Shown piece by piece: positions 24,240-34,236 of a DNA stretch of 43,289 bases. Source of the DNA: Silene noctiflora. Lineage: Eukaryota > Streptophyta > Magnoliopsida > Caryophyllales > Caryophyllaceae. The stretch is taken from NCBI GenBank assembly GCA_009801015.1, contig VHZZ01000107.1:53999-97287 (forward strand), in the 5' to 3' direction. The position numbers and the translations under genes were made by a program. The notes under the pieces were generated by a model that was given only the letters and a program-made list of their open reading frames with translations, was not told where the DNA came from and did not search any database. Position 1 is the stretch's first letter, and each line of letters starts with the position of its first letter.

Positions 24240-24893
24240 AAAGACGAACGAAGGTGGTGGGAAAGTGCATTTACGGGGTCAGCGTGGTTTTGACTCTTAT
24301 CAATATATTCAGGTGCTCTTTTGTGGGGGGATAGATATCGATCGGATATCGGATTGGTTCGGATATTTTTTCGATTTTATATATCAGAAGTAGACTTGAA
24401 AAATGGGTTATTTTGAGTCGGAGATTTTCAAGTAAATAATTATTGGTTGGGTTATTTTAGTCATTTTCGGTTAGGATTTTGTCTTCATAAGTTGTTTTAG
24501 GTTTATTTCGAGCCTGTTGGGTCAATTCCGATTTCCGAGTCATTTTTTTGGTCATTTCGGGTATCAGATCAACCTTATCTTTGTCATGTCTATGTAAAAA
24601 AAGTAGGGATATTTATTTTAGCGTTAAAGTAGAAAGGAATATAGTGACGACAAGTAAAGTTTCGGATTGAATTGGATAAGTTCGATGAAGGTTTAGAGTA
24701 AGTGAATTCTAGCTAAATTTCCTATATTCTTAATTTATTAAGTTTCAAATCTGGTAAATTCAAATTGATCACGGTATACGTAATTTCATAGATAGCTACG
24801 ACATTATTTAACATTACTAACATGCTCAGTCTAAACATGACATTACTAATTACACCCAAGCCACAACATAACATGGCAAATGCTTTGTACATA
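24240..24893. other. Spacer with the likely shared promoter side of the large gene
   Basis: Contains the probable promoter of the minus-strand large gene on its left. The hydrolase lies to the right and is also on the minus strand, so its 3' flank enters here. No open reading frame or repeat with defined ends is supported. Confidence 0.45.
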
Positions 24894-24895
24894 TT

Positions 24896-24981
24896 CCCTC
24901 TGACCCGGTTAACGTTTACACTTGCTTTATTTTGTGAGCGAAAAATAAAGTAAGTGTAAACTATTAACTGGGACGGATGGT
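24896..24981. mobile_element. Short Stowaway-type MITE touching the hydrolase stop codon
   Basis: The left end CCCTCTGACCCGGTTAACGT and the reverse-complemented right end CCATCCGTCCCAGTTAATAG form inverted repeats that continue into TTTACACTT.CTTTATTTT on both sides, around a small central loop. The 86-bp element is almost a perfect foldback. Its right edge is about 3 bases from the hydrolase stop codon (24984-24986). Confidence 0.7.
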
Positions 24982-24983
24982 GG

Positions 24984-26534
24984 CTATCCGAGCACAAGGG
25001 CCTTTATGACTGAATCACACATGCTTTGCTCAAAGATGAAAAGATGTCCTCCCTTGGGAATTTCATGATACTTGATCCATGGAAGTTGTTTCGAGATAAA
25101 CCGGTTCATTTCGTAAGGAATTATTTTGTCCTCGTAACCTTGCCATAAGTGAACCCTACCATTGTCGTCAAGGAAAGGGTTGCGCACATCCAATGGACCG
25201 AATTCCCAGCTCGCGTATCCAACCATGATGTCGCGGTGAAGGGACTCGTAGACACCTTGTTTCGTATTCTTTTTCTGAGATCAATGAGTATAATCAAAGT
25301 TAGACACGAGTTTTTTTACATGCTCATTGAATCACTTATTCAAATTTAAAATTTCGCATCCACTAAACTCATCCAAAATTTGATTCAAGATAAATCCGAT
25401 AGGCGGATACAATCAACTTTTTCCTTTTGGTATCGGTCTAAATTATCATCAGTTATCTAAAAGTTCGCCCTAAAAATTATTCTGTTTTTTTTGGCAAGAT
25501 TAATTGCTACCTGGCCAGCCTGCAGATCTTTTGACTGGTTCTCTCGGATTGTCAGATCGCTTTGATTGAAGACGGAAGGGCTGCCAGACAAGAGACTCAG
25601 AGTAGGGAACCATTTTTGAGTCATCCACCAATAGAACAACCAAGGAGCATAATGTGCTACTCGGAATGTCCATCGGTCCGACACAGCTGGAAGCTTCTGA
25701 ATGGTCATTCTTGACAATTCACGAGGAATTCGAGGCCACCAGTAGTGGATAAACGGAACTACCAGAGCAATTCCTGCCAATCTGTTAAAACAACAAAGCC
25801 TTAGGGCTTAGTCCGAAAATTGTTTACTGTCGACTTAGCTGAATTATCGACCAGTTTAGTTATTGTTCGACCTTAATAAATTGATCGGAAAAATTTCAAC
25901 TGAAAGAAAAAAGTAACAGGGTAAAAATAGCAGAAGGAAAGGTATTTATGCCTTTGAGGAATGTAGTAAAGGCAGCTCCAAGCAGCGTAACCTCCCAGCG
26001 ACATTCCAATCACATAAAAACTCGAACCAAGCTGCAATGCATCAGCAAGCTCCTGAATATCAAATGCTTCACTTTTAACTGAGCGTTTCGGGTTGGGATC
26101 ACTCTCTCCGTAACCAGCTCTATCAAAGTACAGGAAGTACAGCTTTAACTCCTCTACTAAATCCTGATGATATCCAATAAATGATACAATAATTAGACCG
26201 TCTCATATAAAACCTACTGATCGACCCAAAAAAGGCCAACTGAACAAATGCAACGGTAAGTTTAGGCCAGAACATATACTTGAGAGACGGGTAAAGACTG
26301 ATCTTTCGAGCTATTAAAGCCGTGAATGAAGACGATTTTGTAAACAGCTTCGTCTCTGTTAACTCCAGCCTCCCTATAAGCCAAGTACCTTCCATCCTTA
26401 AGTTTGATCCTAGGTGAAGTCACCGGAGGACCGCCACGAGTCCCACATATTTTCGGAGGTGGAGGTTTCATCAATGCCTTGTATATGTAACATGCTGTAA
26501 CCACAGCAACTGCTATAGCTACCAGTAAAAACAT
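24984..26534 (-). CDS. Membrane-anchored alpha/beta hydrolase
   Basis: Four coding exons, 26534-26280, 26163-25952, 25781-25511 and 25274-24984, give 1029 bases and 342 residues. Residues 1-20 are an N-terminal membrane anchor (MFLLVAIAVAVVTACYIYKA). The hydrolase fold shows the oxyanion-hole motif HGF (71-73) and the nucleophile elbow GMSLG with Ser140. The likely acid is Asp295 in WQGYEDKIIP and the likely histidine is His323 in KGGHLF, so the catalytic triad is complete. Plant homologues are an uncharacterised family of alpha/beta hydrolases, and the substrate cannot be read from the sequence. The intron between exons 2 and 3 has a GC donor (CAAAG|GCATAA). The start is the only ATG before the anchor. 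Confidence 0.88.
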
Positions 26535-27523
26535 CTGTAGAGCAAAAATAACATCATGGGTTTCTAACCTGAAAATCCGATACCTTAAATTAAAATCGTC
26601 TGAAAATTAACGTCTCAAAATCAGTTTTCTTCAATTACCCATGTCGGACACTCAACACGTAAGACTGTCAGTCTGTCACTGTAGCCTTTAGTCTGTTCTA
26701 GGCCATAATACTTGATTTTTGTAAAAAAAAATACCGAGTCCAACACCTAGACATGCACTCGCGTCAAATTTTTGTATGGAGACTGAAAATCTTACCTTAA
26801 AATGAAGGGAACACCTAGAAATGTGACATTAAACGAGCGTGATAAGTCGATAATTATACGTATTTTTATAAGTTATGCGGGAAATGTGACCTCAAAGGAG
26901 CTTAAGTTGCACTAGTTTTATAGGATAAACTAGTCCACCGTCCCAAATATATTGGGTAGGTGACACTTTGCCAGTTCCTAATCGGTTTATAGTAAGAGGG
27001 AGTCGTCTCGGTATCATCTAATGACGTTCTAGCGCATTATCATTTAGAAAAACTACTAATAATAGAAGATTAAATATGTTGAAAAATGAAAAGTTAATTA
27101 TTTTTGGAGATATTATTGGAGGTTGAAAGAGGAAACATGTCCATGGAAGTCTTCATTTAAATGAAATTGGAAAAAAAAGGTTGAGGTTTTGGCTAATTAC
27201 TTTACTAACTTTTTTTTTTTTATATAGTATGAAAGAATATTAGGTATGACTTTGTAAGAGCGAATATTTTATCGCGTTTTTTTTTTCTATTATATATATA
27301 ACGGTCTTACACAAGATCAACCATCGAAGAACATAAATTAAAAAGAAAAATTCTGCTTTACACACGAATTCACATCCCCTTACTACTAAGGGGGCGTTTG
27401 GTTGGAGGTCTATAAGAAAGGAGAAGGGAAACAAAGTTATTGATTTCCTTTGTTGGTGTTTGTTTGACACAAACAAAGGGAATGAAACTCCCTTCCTTAC
27501 CCCTCAATCCGTCTAATTCCTAA
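26535..27523. other. Hydrolase upstream region and spacer to the gap
   Basis: The promoter of the hydrolase should lie in the first few hundred bases, but no TATA box stands out. A Stowaway-like end (TCCACCGTCCCAAATATATT) occurs near 26934. A copy of the GTTTGGTTGG element family starts at 27390 and runs into the assembly gap. Confidence 0.45.
27390..27523. mobile_element. MITE copy cut by the assembly gap
   Basis: GGGGGCGTTTGGTTGG, AAGGAGAAGGGAAACAAAG, TTTCCTTTGTTGGTGTTTGT and CCGTCTAATTCC match, in the same order, the element at 15961-16170. The copy is interrupted by Ns from 27524, so its far end is unknown. Confidence 0.5.
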
Positions 27524-28364
27524 NNNNNNNNNNNNNNNNNNNNNNNNNNNNNNNNNNNNNNNNNNNNNNNNNNNNNNNNNNNNNNNNNNNNNNNNNNNNN
27601 NNNNNNNNNNNNNNNNNNNNNNNNNNNNNNNNNNNNNNNNNNNNNNNNNNNNNNNNNNNNNNNNNNNNNNNNNNNNNNNNNNNNNNNNNNNNNNNNNNNN
27701 NNNNNNNNNNNNNNNNNNNNNNNNNNNNNNNNNNNNNNNNNNNNNNNNNNNNNNNNNNNNNNNNNNNNNNNNNNNNNNNNNNNNNNNNNNNNNNNNNNNN
27801 NNNNNNNNNNNNNNNNNNNNNNNNNNNNNNNNNNNNNNNNNNNNNNNNNNNNNNNNNNNNNNNNNNNNNNNNNNNNNNNNNNNNNNNNNNNNNNNNNNNN
27901 NNNNNNNNNNNNNNNNNNNNNNNNNNNNNNNNNNNNNNNNNNNNNNNNNNNNNNNNNNNNNNNNNNNNNNNNNNNNNNNNNNNNNNNNNNNNNNNNNNNN
28001 NNNNNNNNNNNNNNNNNNNNNNNNNNNNNNNNNNNNNNNNNNNNNNNNNNNNNNNNNNNNNNNNNNNNNNNNNNNNNNNNNNNNNNNNNNNNNNNNNNNN
28101 NNNNNNNNNNNNNNNNNNNNNNNNNNNNNNNNNNNNNNNNNNNNNNNNNNNNNNNNNNNNNNNNNNNNNNNNNNNNNNNNNNNNNNNNNNNNNNNNNNNN
28201 NNNNNNNNNNNNNNNNNNNNNNNNNNNNNNNNNNNNNNNNNNNNNNNNNNNNNNNNNNNNNNNNNNNNNNNNNNNNNNNNNNNNNNNNNNNNNNNNNNNN
28301 NNNNNNNNNNNNNNNNNNNNNNNNNNNNNNNNNNNNNNNNNNNNNNNNNNNNNNNNNNNNNNNN
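27524..28364. other. Assembly gap (841 Ns)
   Basis: All bases are N. Any translation across this stretch is meaningless. The flanks are a MITE copy on the left and a Helitron-type tail on the right, so repeats probably caused the gap. Confidence 0.99.
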
Positions 28365-28665
28365 AATAATGCAATAATATATTACTGTAAATGTTACTAA
28401 TTTTTTTAATAATGCTATAATATATTACTGTAGATAATAATTTGACACATATTTAGTATTTACTATTAGTTTCGTGACGAAAAATATCATTTAAAAAAAA
28501 ATCACACCTTAATTTAATTTTCTTTGATTAGTTTTCCATTTCAAATTTTTTGTTTCATATCAAAATACAAAAGAGAGAGATATTAAATATTTATGGTGTA
28601 CAAATTTAATAAACTAAAAAATAAAAAACTCTATATACCGCGCAATGGCGCGGGATCTGTACTAG
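28365..28665 (+). mobile_element. Helitron-type 3' terminus (5' part lost in gap)
   Basis: The segment ends with a perfect 6-bp stem CCGCGC-AATG-GCGCGG (28638-28653), a spacer GATCTGTA and CTAG followed by T. This hairpin plus CTRR end, 8-12 bases apart, is the Helitron 3' signature. Upstream it is AT-rich with a 45-bp direct repeat around AATATATTACTGTA. The 5' TC end is not present before the gap. Confidence 0.6.
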
Positions 28666-28767
28666 TGGATTGATTAAGTGAAATTATTATGTGTCCGTAA
28701 CATAAATTTTATTTTATTTTTTTAACAAAAAAGAAAGAAAAAAAGGAACAGGGTATGTTCGGGAGAT

Positions 28768-28839
28768 TGAACCCGACGTGAATCGAACACGCAACCTTCT
28801 GATCTGGAGTCAGACGCGCTACCATTGCGCCACGGATCC
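28768..28839 (-). tRNA. tRNA-Trp (anticodon CCA)
   Basis: On the minus strand a 72-nt cloverleaf starts GGATCCG and its acceptor stem pairs with CGGGTTC before discriminator A. The D-arm region is TGGCGCAATGGTAGCGCG. The anticodon stem and loop CTGACTCCAGATCAG carry CCA, and the T arm is GCGTGTTCGATTCACGT. It matches the eukaryotic nuclear tRNA-Trp type and has no intron. A TATATA stretch and CAACA just upstream, with a T-run about 25 bases downstream, fit plant pol III tRNA genes. CCA is not encoded, as expected. Confidence 0.95.
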
Positions 28840-28965
28840 CTGTTGATATATACAGCCAAACATAAATATTTAATAAATCAGAGAGTGCATAACCTAACCG
28901 ACAGCAAGAAGTGAGACCTTGATTTTTTTTGTCGGGACCTGGGCTGCTGGGCATATCGCATAAGG

Positions 28966-29825
28966 CACTCTGGTTTGTCGTCGTTGGTGGAATAGCTCAT
29001 TATTTGTACAAAACTAATTGAAATTGTAATTCTAGTAGAATAATATTTTTCGGAATTCGGATTCCGTAAAGAAACTTCTTATAAAATCCGTCATAATTGC
29101 GAATGATGACACTTTATAAGATTATCTTATGTAAGACCGTTGTATATATCGGTTACCCTTTTTCAGAAGGATGGGGTGGGATTGTGTCTCGCTTGTACAT
29201 AAATCTCGCCTTTTGGTTTGCTGTATACGCTGTGCAGTAGTAGTCCTGGTGACGTTTAGGAGACGGCGAAAAACTGTAGTTTTCATTTTGTTATTTGTGG
29301 TTAAGAGTTTGTCGATTCACTGTCTGATATCCAAGTCGCGGTTTGCTGCCTCAAACTTTCTCTACATCAATATAACTCGATCTGAACTCAATTTCCGATG
29401 ACTGGCATATACATTACACAGTCTTTGGATGAATAACCGCGTCTTCTTTCTAATAAGCTGTACATTCCTGATGCAGTTATCGACTGGTATACAGTACAGG
29501 ATTAATCTGTAAAACAGTATGCAGTATGCACGACACAGAGGCGATTTCCATAATGTTGAAATCAAATACAAAATGGGCAAGACGAGAATATGATTTAATC
29601 TTTCCTTGCGGGTTTTACAAAATACAATGATCAAGGATTCGAAAGTATACCCCAGAACACTTCTCCTGGGATTTGAATATATTGTTTCTATTCCTATGCA
29701 AAACGGTATAACACCAAGAGCTACAATCAACAAAAAACACAAACTTTACGCAAGCACAAAACATGTATGCGTCTTGTGAGACCATCCAATTAACCGTCTC
29801 ATACAAGACTTACTAGAATGCAATG
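28966..29825. other. Spacer holding the SIA2 3' UTR
   Basis: No conserved reading frame is supported. The right part should be the 3' UTR of the minus-strand SIA2 gene. Short frames at 29171-29806 on both strands are Leu- and Cys-rich without family features. Confidence 0.5.
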
Positions 29826-31025
29826 TCAACGATGCATAACCAGTGGAGGAAACTTGAATTTCTCGGGGAAGAATGGTATTGCATGTGGTTTCTTCAATAG
29901 ATCATCGTAGAAGTCATACTCGGCCTGATAATCATGCAAACTGAGCTCCTGCTTCTGATTGGTATGGTAATGATGTTTAGTTGAAGTCGATTTTCCGAAC
30001 CCAAACAAGCTAACTTGATCACAGATACCCAATGCCATAGTCACAGCCTGCATACCGGAAGAGTAATGGAACATGGATCCGTCATGGGCCGAGTTCCAAT
30101 GCTCAAGAGTCTTATTCGGTCCAGCTGCAAATCGTTTCAAAGAGTAATACTTCACTATCCGGGAACATAACACATCAAAGCTTGGATTAGTGACAATCAA
30201 CGGAGACTTATGAGACGCGTTGCACACTACATAGTCTAGAAATTGAGAGGGTTGGCACATGTACATAACAATCGGAACATTAGCACCATAAGGATGACAA
30301 AAACAATCCCCCCTTCGAGCACAAAGATGCAAAATGTTGCTATTTACGAATGAGATTGTCGTCTTGGAACCGACATTCTTTTGATAAGACTGAATCCTAG
30401 CATTGTTCAACCTAATCACAGCTTCATGACTATCAATCAATCCACCATACTCCTTGCTCAACAAAATCCCGCTATTCCCAACCACAGCACAGGACGAATA
30501 CCTCTTCTTCACACCTTCCTCAACCCCATTATGCCTATCAATCGGAAGCTTCACTTGATCCACCAATTCCTCCATAACATCAAGACGAAACCTCTTTTGC
30601 CTCGACCAATCCCTCAAAGACCTCCTAAACTCCCTCCAAACCCTACTAAACTCCGGCGACCTTACATTCACCTGCATCCCCCTAGACGTCCTGGCTCTAA
30701 TATCACCATTACTAAAGAACCTACGCCACGTGGCAGAAGTCCTAAGCCGAGCAGAATTACCAAAATTACCCTCCAACAACTGCTCAATTTCCTTCTTCAT
30801 TTTACCCTCACCAACCTCAACTTCAGCTAATTTCAACAATGTAGAATTGAACAATGGAAAATCCACAGGAGGATCAACATCAGACCCATGTGCGAATTTA
30901 ATACCATCATCCCCATCACCATAGATAGATCCAAACCCGTTTCTAACCGCAACCCGACAACCAAATGTTGCAGCAAACACAATCAACAACAACACACTAA
31001 ACAGTGGTCTAACCGACCTTTTCAT
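29826..31025 (-). CDS. SIA2: GT29 sialyltransferase-like protein (SIA2 type)
   Basis: A single-exon frame of 399 residues. Residues 1-6 are basic and about 8-24 form a transmembrane anchor (FSVLLLIVFAATF), giving type II Golgi topology. The GT29 L-motif starts SCAVVGNSGILL (178-189) and runs through the EAVIRLNNA block. The S-motif is SSGMQAVTMALGICDQVSLF (322-341). It is followed by the motif III/VS region TKHHYHTNQKQEL with conserved His residues. The start MKRSVRPLFS matches what I recall of Arabidopsis SIA2 (At3g48820). The frame stays open 40 codons upstream to an ATG at 31145, but that extension looks unlike the family and is probably leader. Plants lack clear sialic acid; related sugars of pectin rhamnogalacturonan II (Kdo, Dha) have been proposed as substrates, so the donor is uncertain. 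Confidence 0.92.
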   Translation of the reverse strand: MKRSVRPLFSVLLLIVFAATFGCRVAVRNGFGSIYGDGDDGIKFAHGSDVDPPVDFPLFNSTLLKLAEVEVGEGKMKKEIEQLLEGNFGNSARLRTSATWRRFFSNGDIRARTSRGMQVNVRSPEFSRVWREFRRSLRDWSRQKRFRLDVMEELVDQVKLPIDRHNGVEEGVKKRYSSCAVVGNSGILLSKEYGGLIDSHEAVIRLNNARIQSYQKNVGSKTTISFVNSNILHLCARRGDCFCHPYGANVPIVMYMCQPSQFLDYVVCNASHKSPLIVTNPSFDVLCSRIVKYYSLKRFAAGPNKTLEHWNSAHDGSMFHYSSGMQAVTMALGICDQVSLFGFGKSTSTKHHYHTNQKQELSLHDYQAEYDFYDDLLKKPHAIPFFPEKFKFPPLVMHR

Positions 31026-31345
31026 TGACGACGATGAAAAGGCGGTGGACCGCTGTATAATATATGCTATAGTTTTAGGTGATTCATTTGTATAAATTGT
31101 GTAAATGGGTTTTGAATCATAATCTTCATCTTTACTCACTAACATTCAAATAATCACAAGATTGAGCTGAGCTGAGCTTAAGCTAATCACCTAAAACTAA
31201 TAAAAATATCACAAATACTTGTGTAAAGCGGTTTTACACAAATTTATCATAAAAAACGATCTTTTACTAACCACTTTTACCCACTAACAGGATTGTGTTT
31301 GGATCCGTTTTACAACTATATTAGAGTAAAACCGTCTTACACAAA

Positions 31346-31620
31346 TATTGAAACTTTAGCTCAAATTACAACTAAAAGCATAGATTCAGACAATATTATG
31401 CATCAAAATGGAGTAAATTTTCAAACTTTCTATAGAAATAGCTAAGCTAATTAACAATTAGAGTGTAAATTACTCAAAACTAATAAAAAAAGTTGCAAAG
31501 ATTGAAACTTTAGCTCAAATTACAACTACCAACATAGATTTAAACTATATTATGCATCAAAATGAAATAAAGTTTAAAACTTTTAAGGAAAAAAAGATGA
31601 AAAATGTAACATACAGAGAT
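31346..31620. repeat. Two-copy tandem repeat upstream of SIA2, period about 154 bp
   Basis: GAAACTTTAGCTCAAATTAC followed by AACTA...CATAGATT and ATTATGCATCAAAATG occurs from about 31350 and again from about 31504. The copies are about 90 percent alike. They lie in the leader or leader-intron region upstream of SIA2. Confidence 0.7.
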
Positions 31621-31735
31621 AATTAAGCAAATTCTTGTAAATTTCAGGGGAATTTTTGAATTATTTTTTTGTTGATGGTGTAAATTTGAGGGAAGAGATA
31701 CTAATCAAGGAGTGAGAGATACAATAATGGAGTTG

Positions 31736-31743
31736 TTTATATA
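31736..31743 (-). promoter_or_regulatory. Probable TATA box of SIA2
   Basis: On the minus strand AATATATAAACAAC is followed about 30 bases later by a pyrimidine-rich CTCTCACTCC start region. This would place transcription start near 31700 and give a leader of about 680 bases before splicing. A leader intron from about 31615 (CTCT|GTATGTTAC) to about 31190 (TTTTAG|GTGATTAGC) is possible. Confidence 0.4.
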
Positions 31744-32053
31744 TTGAATTAAAGATTAAAGATGCATAGATAAAACCTTCCCAACTTTTTTTTTTTTTTT
31801 TTTTCATTTAAATGGGTTGTTATTATTATAATTATAAATTGAATTGAATATTCTATGGCTACTTCTTGACAAGATTGTCATAATGGCAATTGCTTTTGCA
31901 CAAATTGGGAGGTCATTGAAAATGTGTTTTTGTGGATAGAGTGATTATCAATAATCACAAATTCTCGTTTTACACGGACACTATCCGTCTAAAATTTGAA
32001 GACGGATATTGATCCTCTCACAAAATGCAAGTGGAAGTGCAAGGAAAAAAAGG

Positions 32054-32492
32054 AACATACATTAGGTGTATTACCTCAAACATTATTTGTTTTTGAGTTT
32101 ATATGTAATATTGAGCTTATATGTACTCCCTCCGTCTCGGTCATTTGTTGTCCTTTGGTTTTGGCACAAAGACCAAGGAAAGAGGAGGGAGTCAATTATA
32201 ACATGACAAGTGGACTAAAATTGAAGGTGAAAGATCAAATTACTCGTCAAATGCAATCCTAAAATAGAAAGGACAACAAATGACTGAGACGCCCCAAAAT
32301 GGAAAAGGACAACAAATGACCGGGACGGAAGGAGTAATATTTTTGAGTTGTAATGTAATTTTTTTAGGTTAATGTTTAAGTAAATGAACTCATAAATTAT
32401 ATAGTAAGACTCATAATTTTGAAAACAAAAACTCGGAAACTTTATTATAATGCTCAAAAACTATAAAACTAGTGGTAGTATATCGGATATAT
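32054..32492. repeat. Second copy of the TACTACC-ended element, interrupted
   Basis: It shares with 11513-11851 the left GGAACATACAT...TATTACCTCAAAC, the interior AACTTTATTATAATGCTCAA and the right end ACTAGTGGTAGTATATCGGA. It is split by the Stowaway at 32126-32334; without that insert its length would be about 230 bp. Confidence 0.6.
32126..32334. mobile_element. Complete Stowaway MITE
   Basis: The left end CTCCCTCCGTCTCGGTCATT, TGTTGTCC and the right end GGACAACA, AATGACCGGGACGGAAGGAG are inverted repeats of about 30 bp. TA flanks both sides (32124-32125 and 32335-32336), as expected. Near the right end AGAAAGGACAACAAATGACTG repeats part of the terminus internally. A related copy lies at 34050-34236. 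Confidence 0.85.
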
Positions 32493-32676
32493 AATCTACT
32501 TACTGAAGTGCAGGTGGAAACCCACACTTGCCCTCCCACTTGCATTTTGTGAGCGAGACACTATCCGTCTTCAACTTTAAACGGATAGTAGCCGTTTTAC
32601 AATGAGACGAACGGTATTGATATGATATTTTAGTAGGTTTTGGTTAAGACAGTATTAAGTTAGCACAGTTTACAAA

Positions 32677-33077
32677 TCTACCTTATATAAAAGTCAAGTC
32701 TTTTTAAGACTTCTGATTGACTCCTTAAATTAAGGAGATAAAAAAAGTTTGACCCCACCACTACTTATACCATCAATTACATAAATTTTGATTAATTGAT
32801 TTATCAAATTAACCAGCGTAACAAATGTAGGTCTAAAAGATCTCGCAAAAAAAATTACTGAAAAGCAAATTTTTAAAAATTGTAAAAAAAAATACCATAA
32901 TAATTATACAGATTAAATCATTATGGTGATTTTTTGTTACATCGAGAAAATCAGCATAGTAATTCATAACAAATACTTATATTGATACAAAAAATATATT
33001 TAAAATCGAAAAAAAAAAAAATCACCATAATATTTTAAAAATAACCCATGCATTTTTATGCACGGGTCTAAAACTAG
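32677..33077 (+). mobile_element. Short non-autonomous Helitron-like element (401 bp)
   Basis: The 5' end is A|TCTACCTTATATAAAAG, close to the TCTA..TATATTAAAAG starts of many plant Helitrons. The 3' end has the stem CCCATGCAT...ATGCACGGG (33045-33066, one mismatch), a short spacer and CTAG|T. Insertion between A and T fits the Helitron rule, with no target duplication. No Rep/helicase coding sequence is present, so it would depend on an autonomous partner. Confidence 0.72.
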
Positions 33078-34049
33078 TTTTCTTTTATTTAAATCGTTTG
33101 TGGGGTTGTCTAAGTTAGGACCGTCTCACCAAGAATTTATGTTGATATTTGATAACGAAGTTTCTTTTGTTTGACATTTAACTCTCATTAATCGGGAGGG
33201 GATATTATATAGGTAGAAGATTCTAATTTTTTTTTTTTTATCTCGGGTAGGAATTTTAGGTTATATTGTTCTATCACTTTAAATTTGTGTTTTAAAAGTT
33301 GAAAATCTCTTTTACGGTGAGTTTGTGATAACCGATAACTGAATTTGATGGAGGAGAATAAATACATTAGCAATTACGGCGTTTGAAATAATACAATATT
33401 AGCCATTTATAACGGGATAAATATTGCTTTTAAAATGTTCATATAATTTGTCAAAAAAATTGTGTATATTTTATGTTTTCACGGAAGTATGTGCTATGGT
33501 TGAATTATGAGAGATAATACTCGATACGTGATTTATTATAATTTAGTTATTTCTTTTTTTGTTAAAATGAGCGAACTTATGTCATGGGTGAGAACCGAAC
33601 TCTCAATTTCATAGTTAGAGGAAAAGAGTTCTCATCACTCAAACTAACTCTTGTCCTCATCCATATTTTGATCATCATTCTTTGTCCAACTTTGAAAAAC
33701 TCGAATTTTTCTTTTCATTATAGAGTTTCAAACATATAACCACATACGAAGAATATTGACTAATACTTCGTATTGTTTACTTCATACTTGATTCAAGATT
33801 TGAGGTTAGTGGGGGCGAAAAATTCCAATGAGGATAAACAAGTAAATCCCTTGAGATAAATTCAACAAAAAATCGAAAAATTTAACTAAAACTTACAACA
33901 TTTTCATTTTTCAGCGGAGGTAAGCGCCCCTGCCAACCCCGTAAATCCGCCAGCATGTATATGTAACTTTGTGTATCTAGGGAAGCTAATATCTGGACAG
34001 TTTAAGATGAAGCTAATGTCTTGGTCAACGTTTTAATGGGAATAAAACT

Positions 34050-34236
34050 ACTCCGTCACGGTTTTGACATAAAGACCAAAGAAAAAGAAGAAAGTCAATT
34101 ATAAGATGACAAGTGTACTAAATTGTATATGACAGATTAAATTACTCATCAAATACAATCCTAAAATAGAAAGGACAACAATTAACTGAAACACCCTAAA
34201 ATGGAAAAAGAGAACAAATAACCGGGACGGAGGGAT
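34050..34236. mobile_element. Degenerate Stowaway copy
   Basis: It matches 32126-32334 through GTCAATTATAA.ATGACAAGTG, AATACAATCCTAAAATAGAA and the right end ACCGGGACGGAGGGA. The left end (CTACTCCGTCACGGTTTTGA) is damaged and shortened. Confidence 0.7.

Larger units (their letters stand above)
31966..32609. mobile_element. MITE with long inverted ends and nested insertions
   Basis: The left region (CGTTTTACACGG, CACTATCCGTC, GAAGACGGATA, CTCACAAAATGCAAGTGG) and the reverse-complemented right region (TTGTAAAACGG, CTACTATCCGT, GAAGACGGATAGTG, GCTCACAAAATGCAAGTGG) align over about 75 bp. Each end also folds on itself through ATCCGTC...GACGGAT. Long inverted ends suggest a Mutator-like element, but I could not fix a 9-bp duplication. 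It contains the second TACTACC-ended repeat (32054-32492), which in turn contains a Stowaway element. Confidence 0.6.

Noticed and set aside
27520-28374. A 284-codon open frame on the minus strand
   Set aside because: It consists almost entirely of Ns and carries no information.
28709-28954. An 81-codon minus-strand frame over the tRNA
   Set aside because: It overlaps the tRNA-Trp gene completely and has no protein features.
30381-30924. Plus-strand frames of 149 and 64 codons opposite SIA2
   Set aside because: They are antisense shadows; the minus strand carries the complete GT29 motifs.
31026-31145. A 40-codon N-terminal extension of SIA2 to the upstream ATG
   Set aside because: The family begins MKRSVRPL just before its membrane anchor. 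The extension would put a long, unrelated segment ahead of it and is better read as leader.
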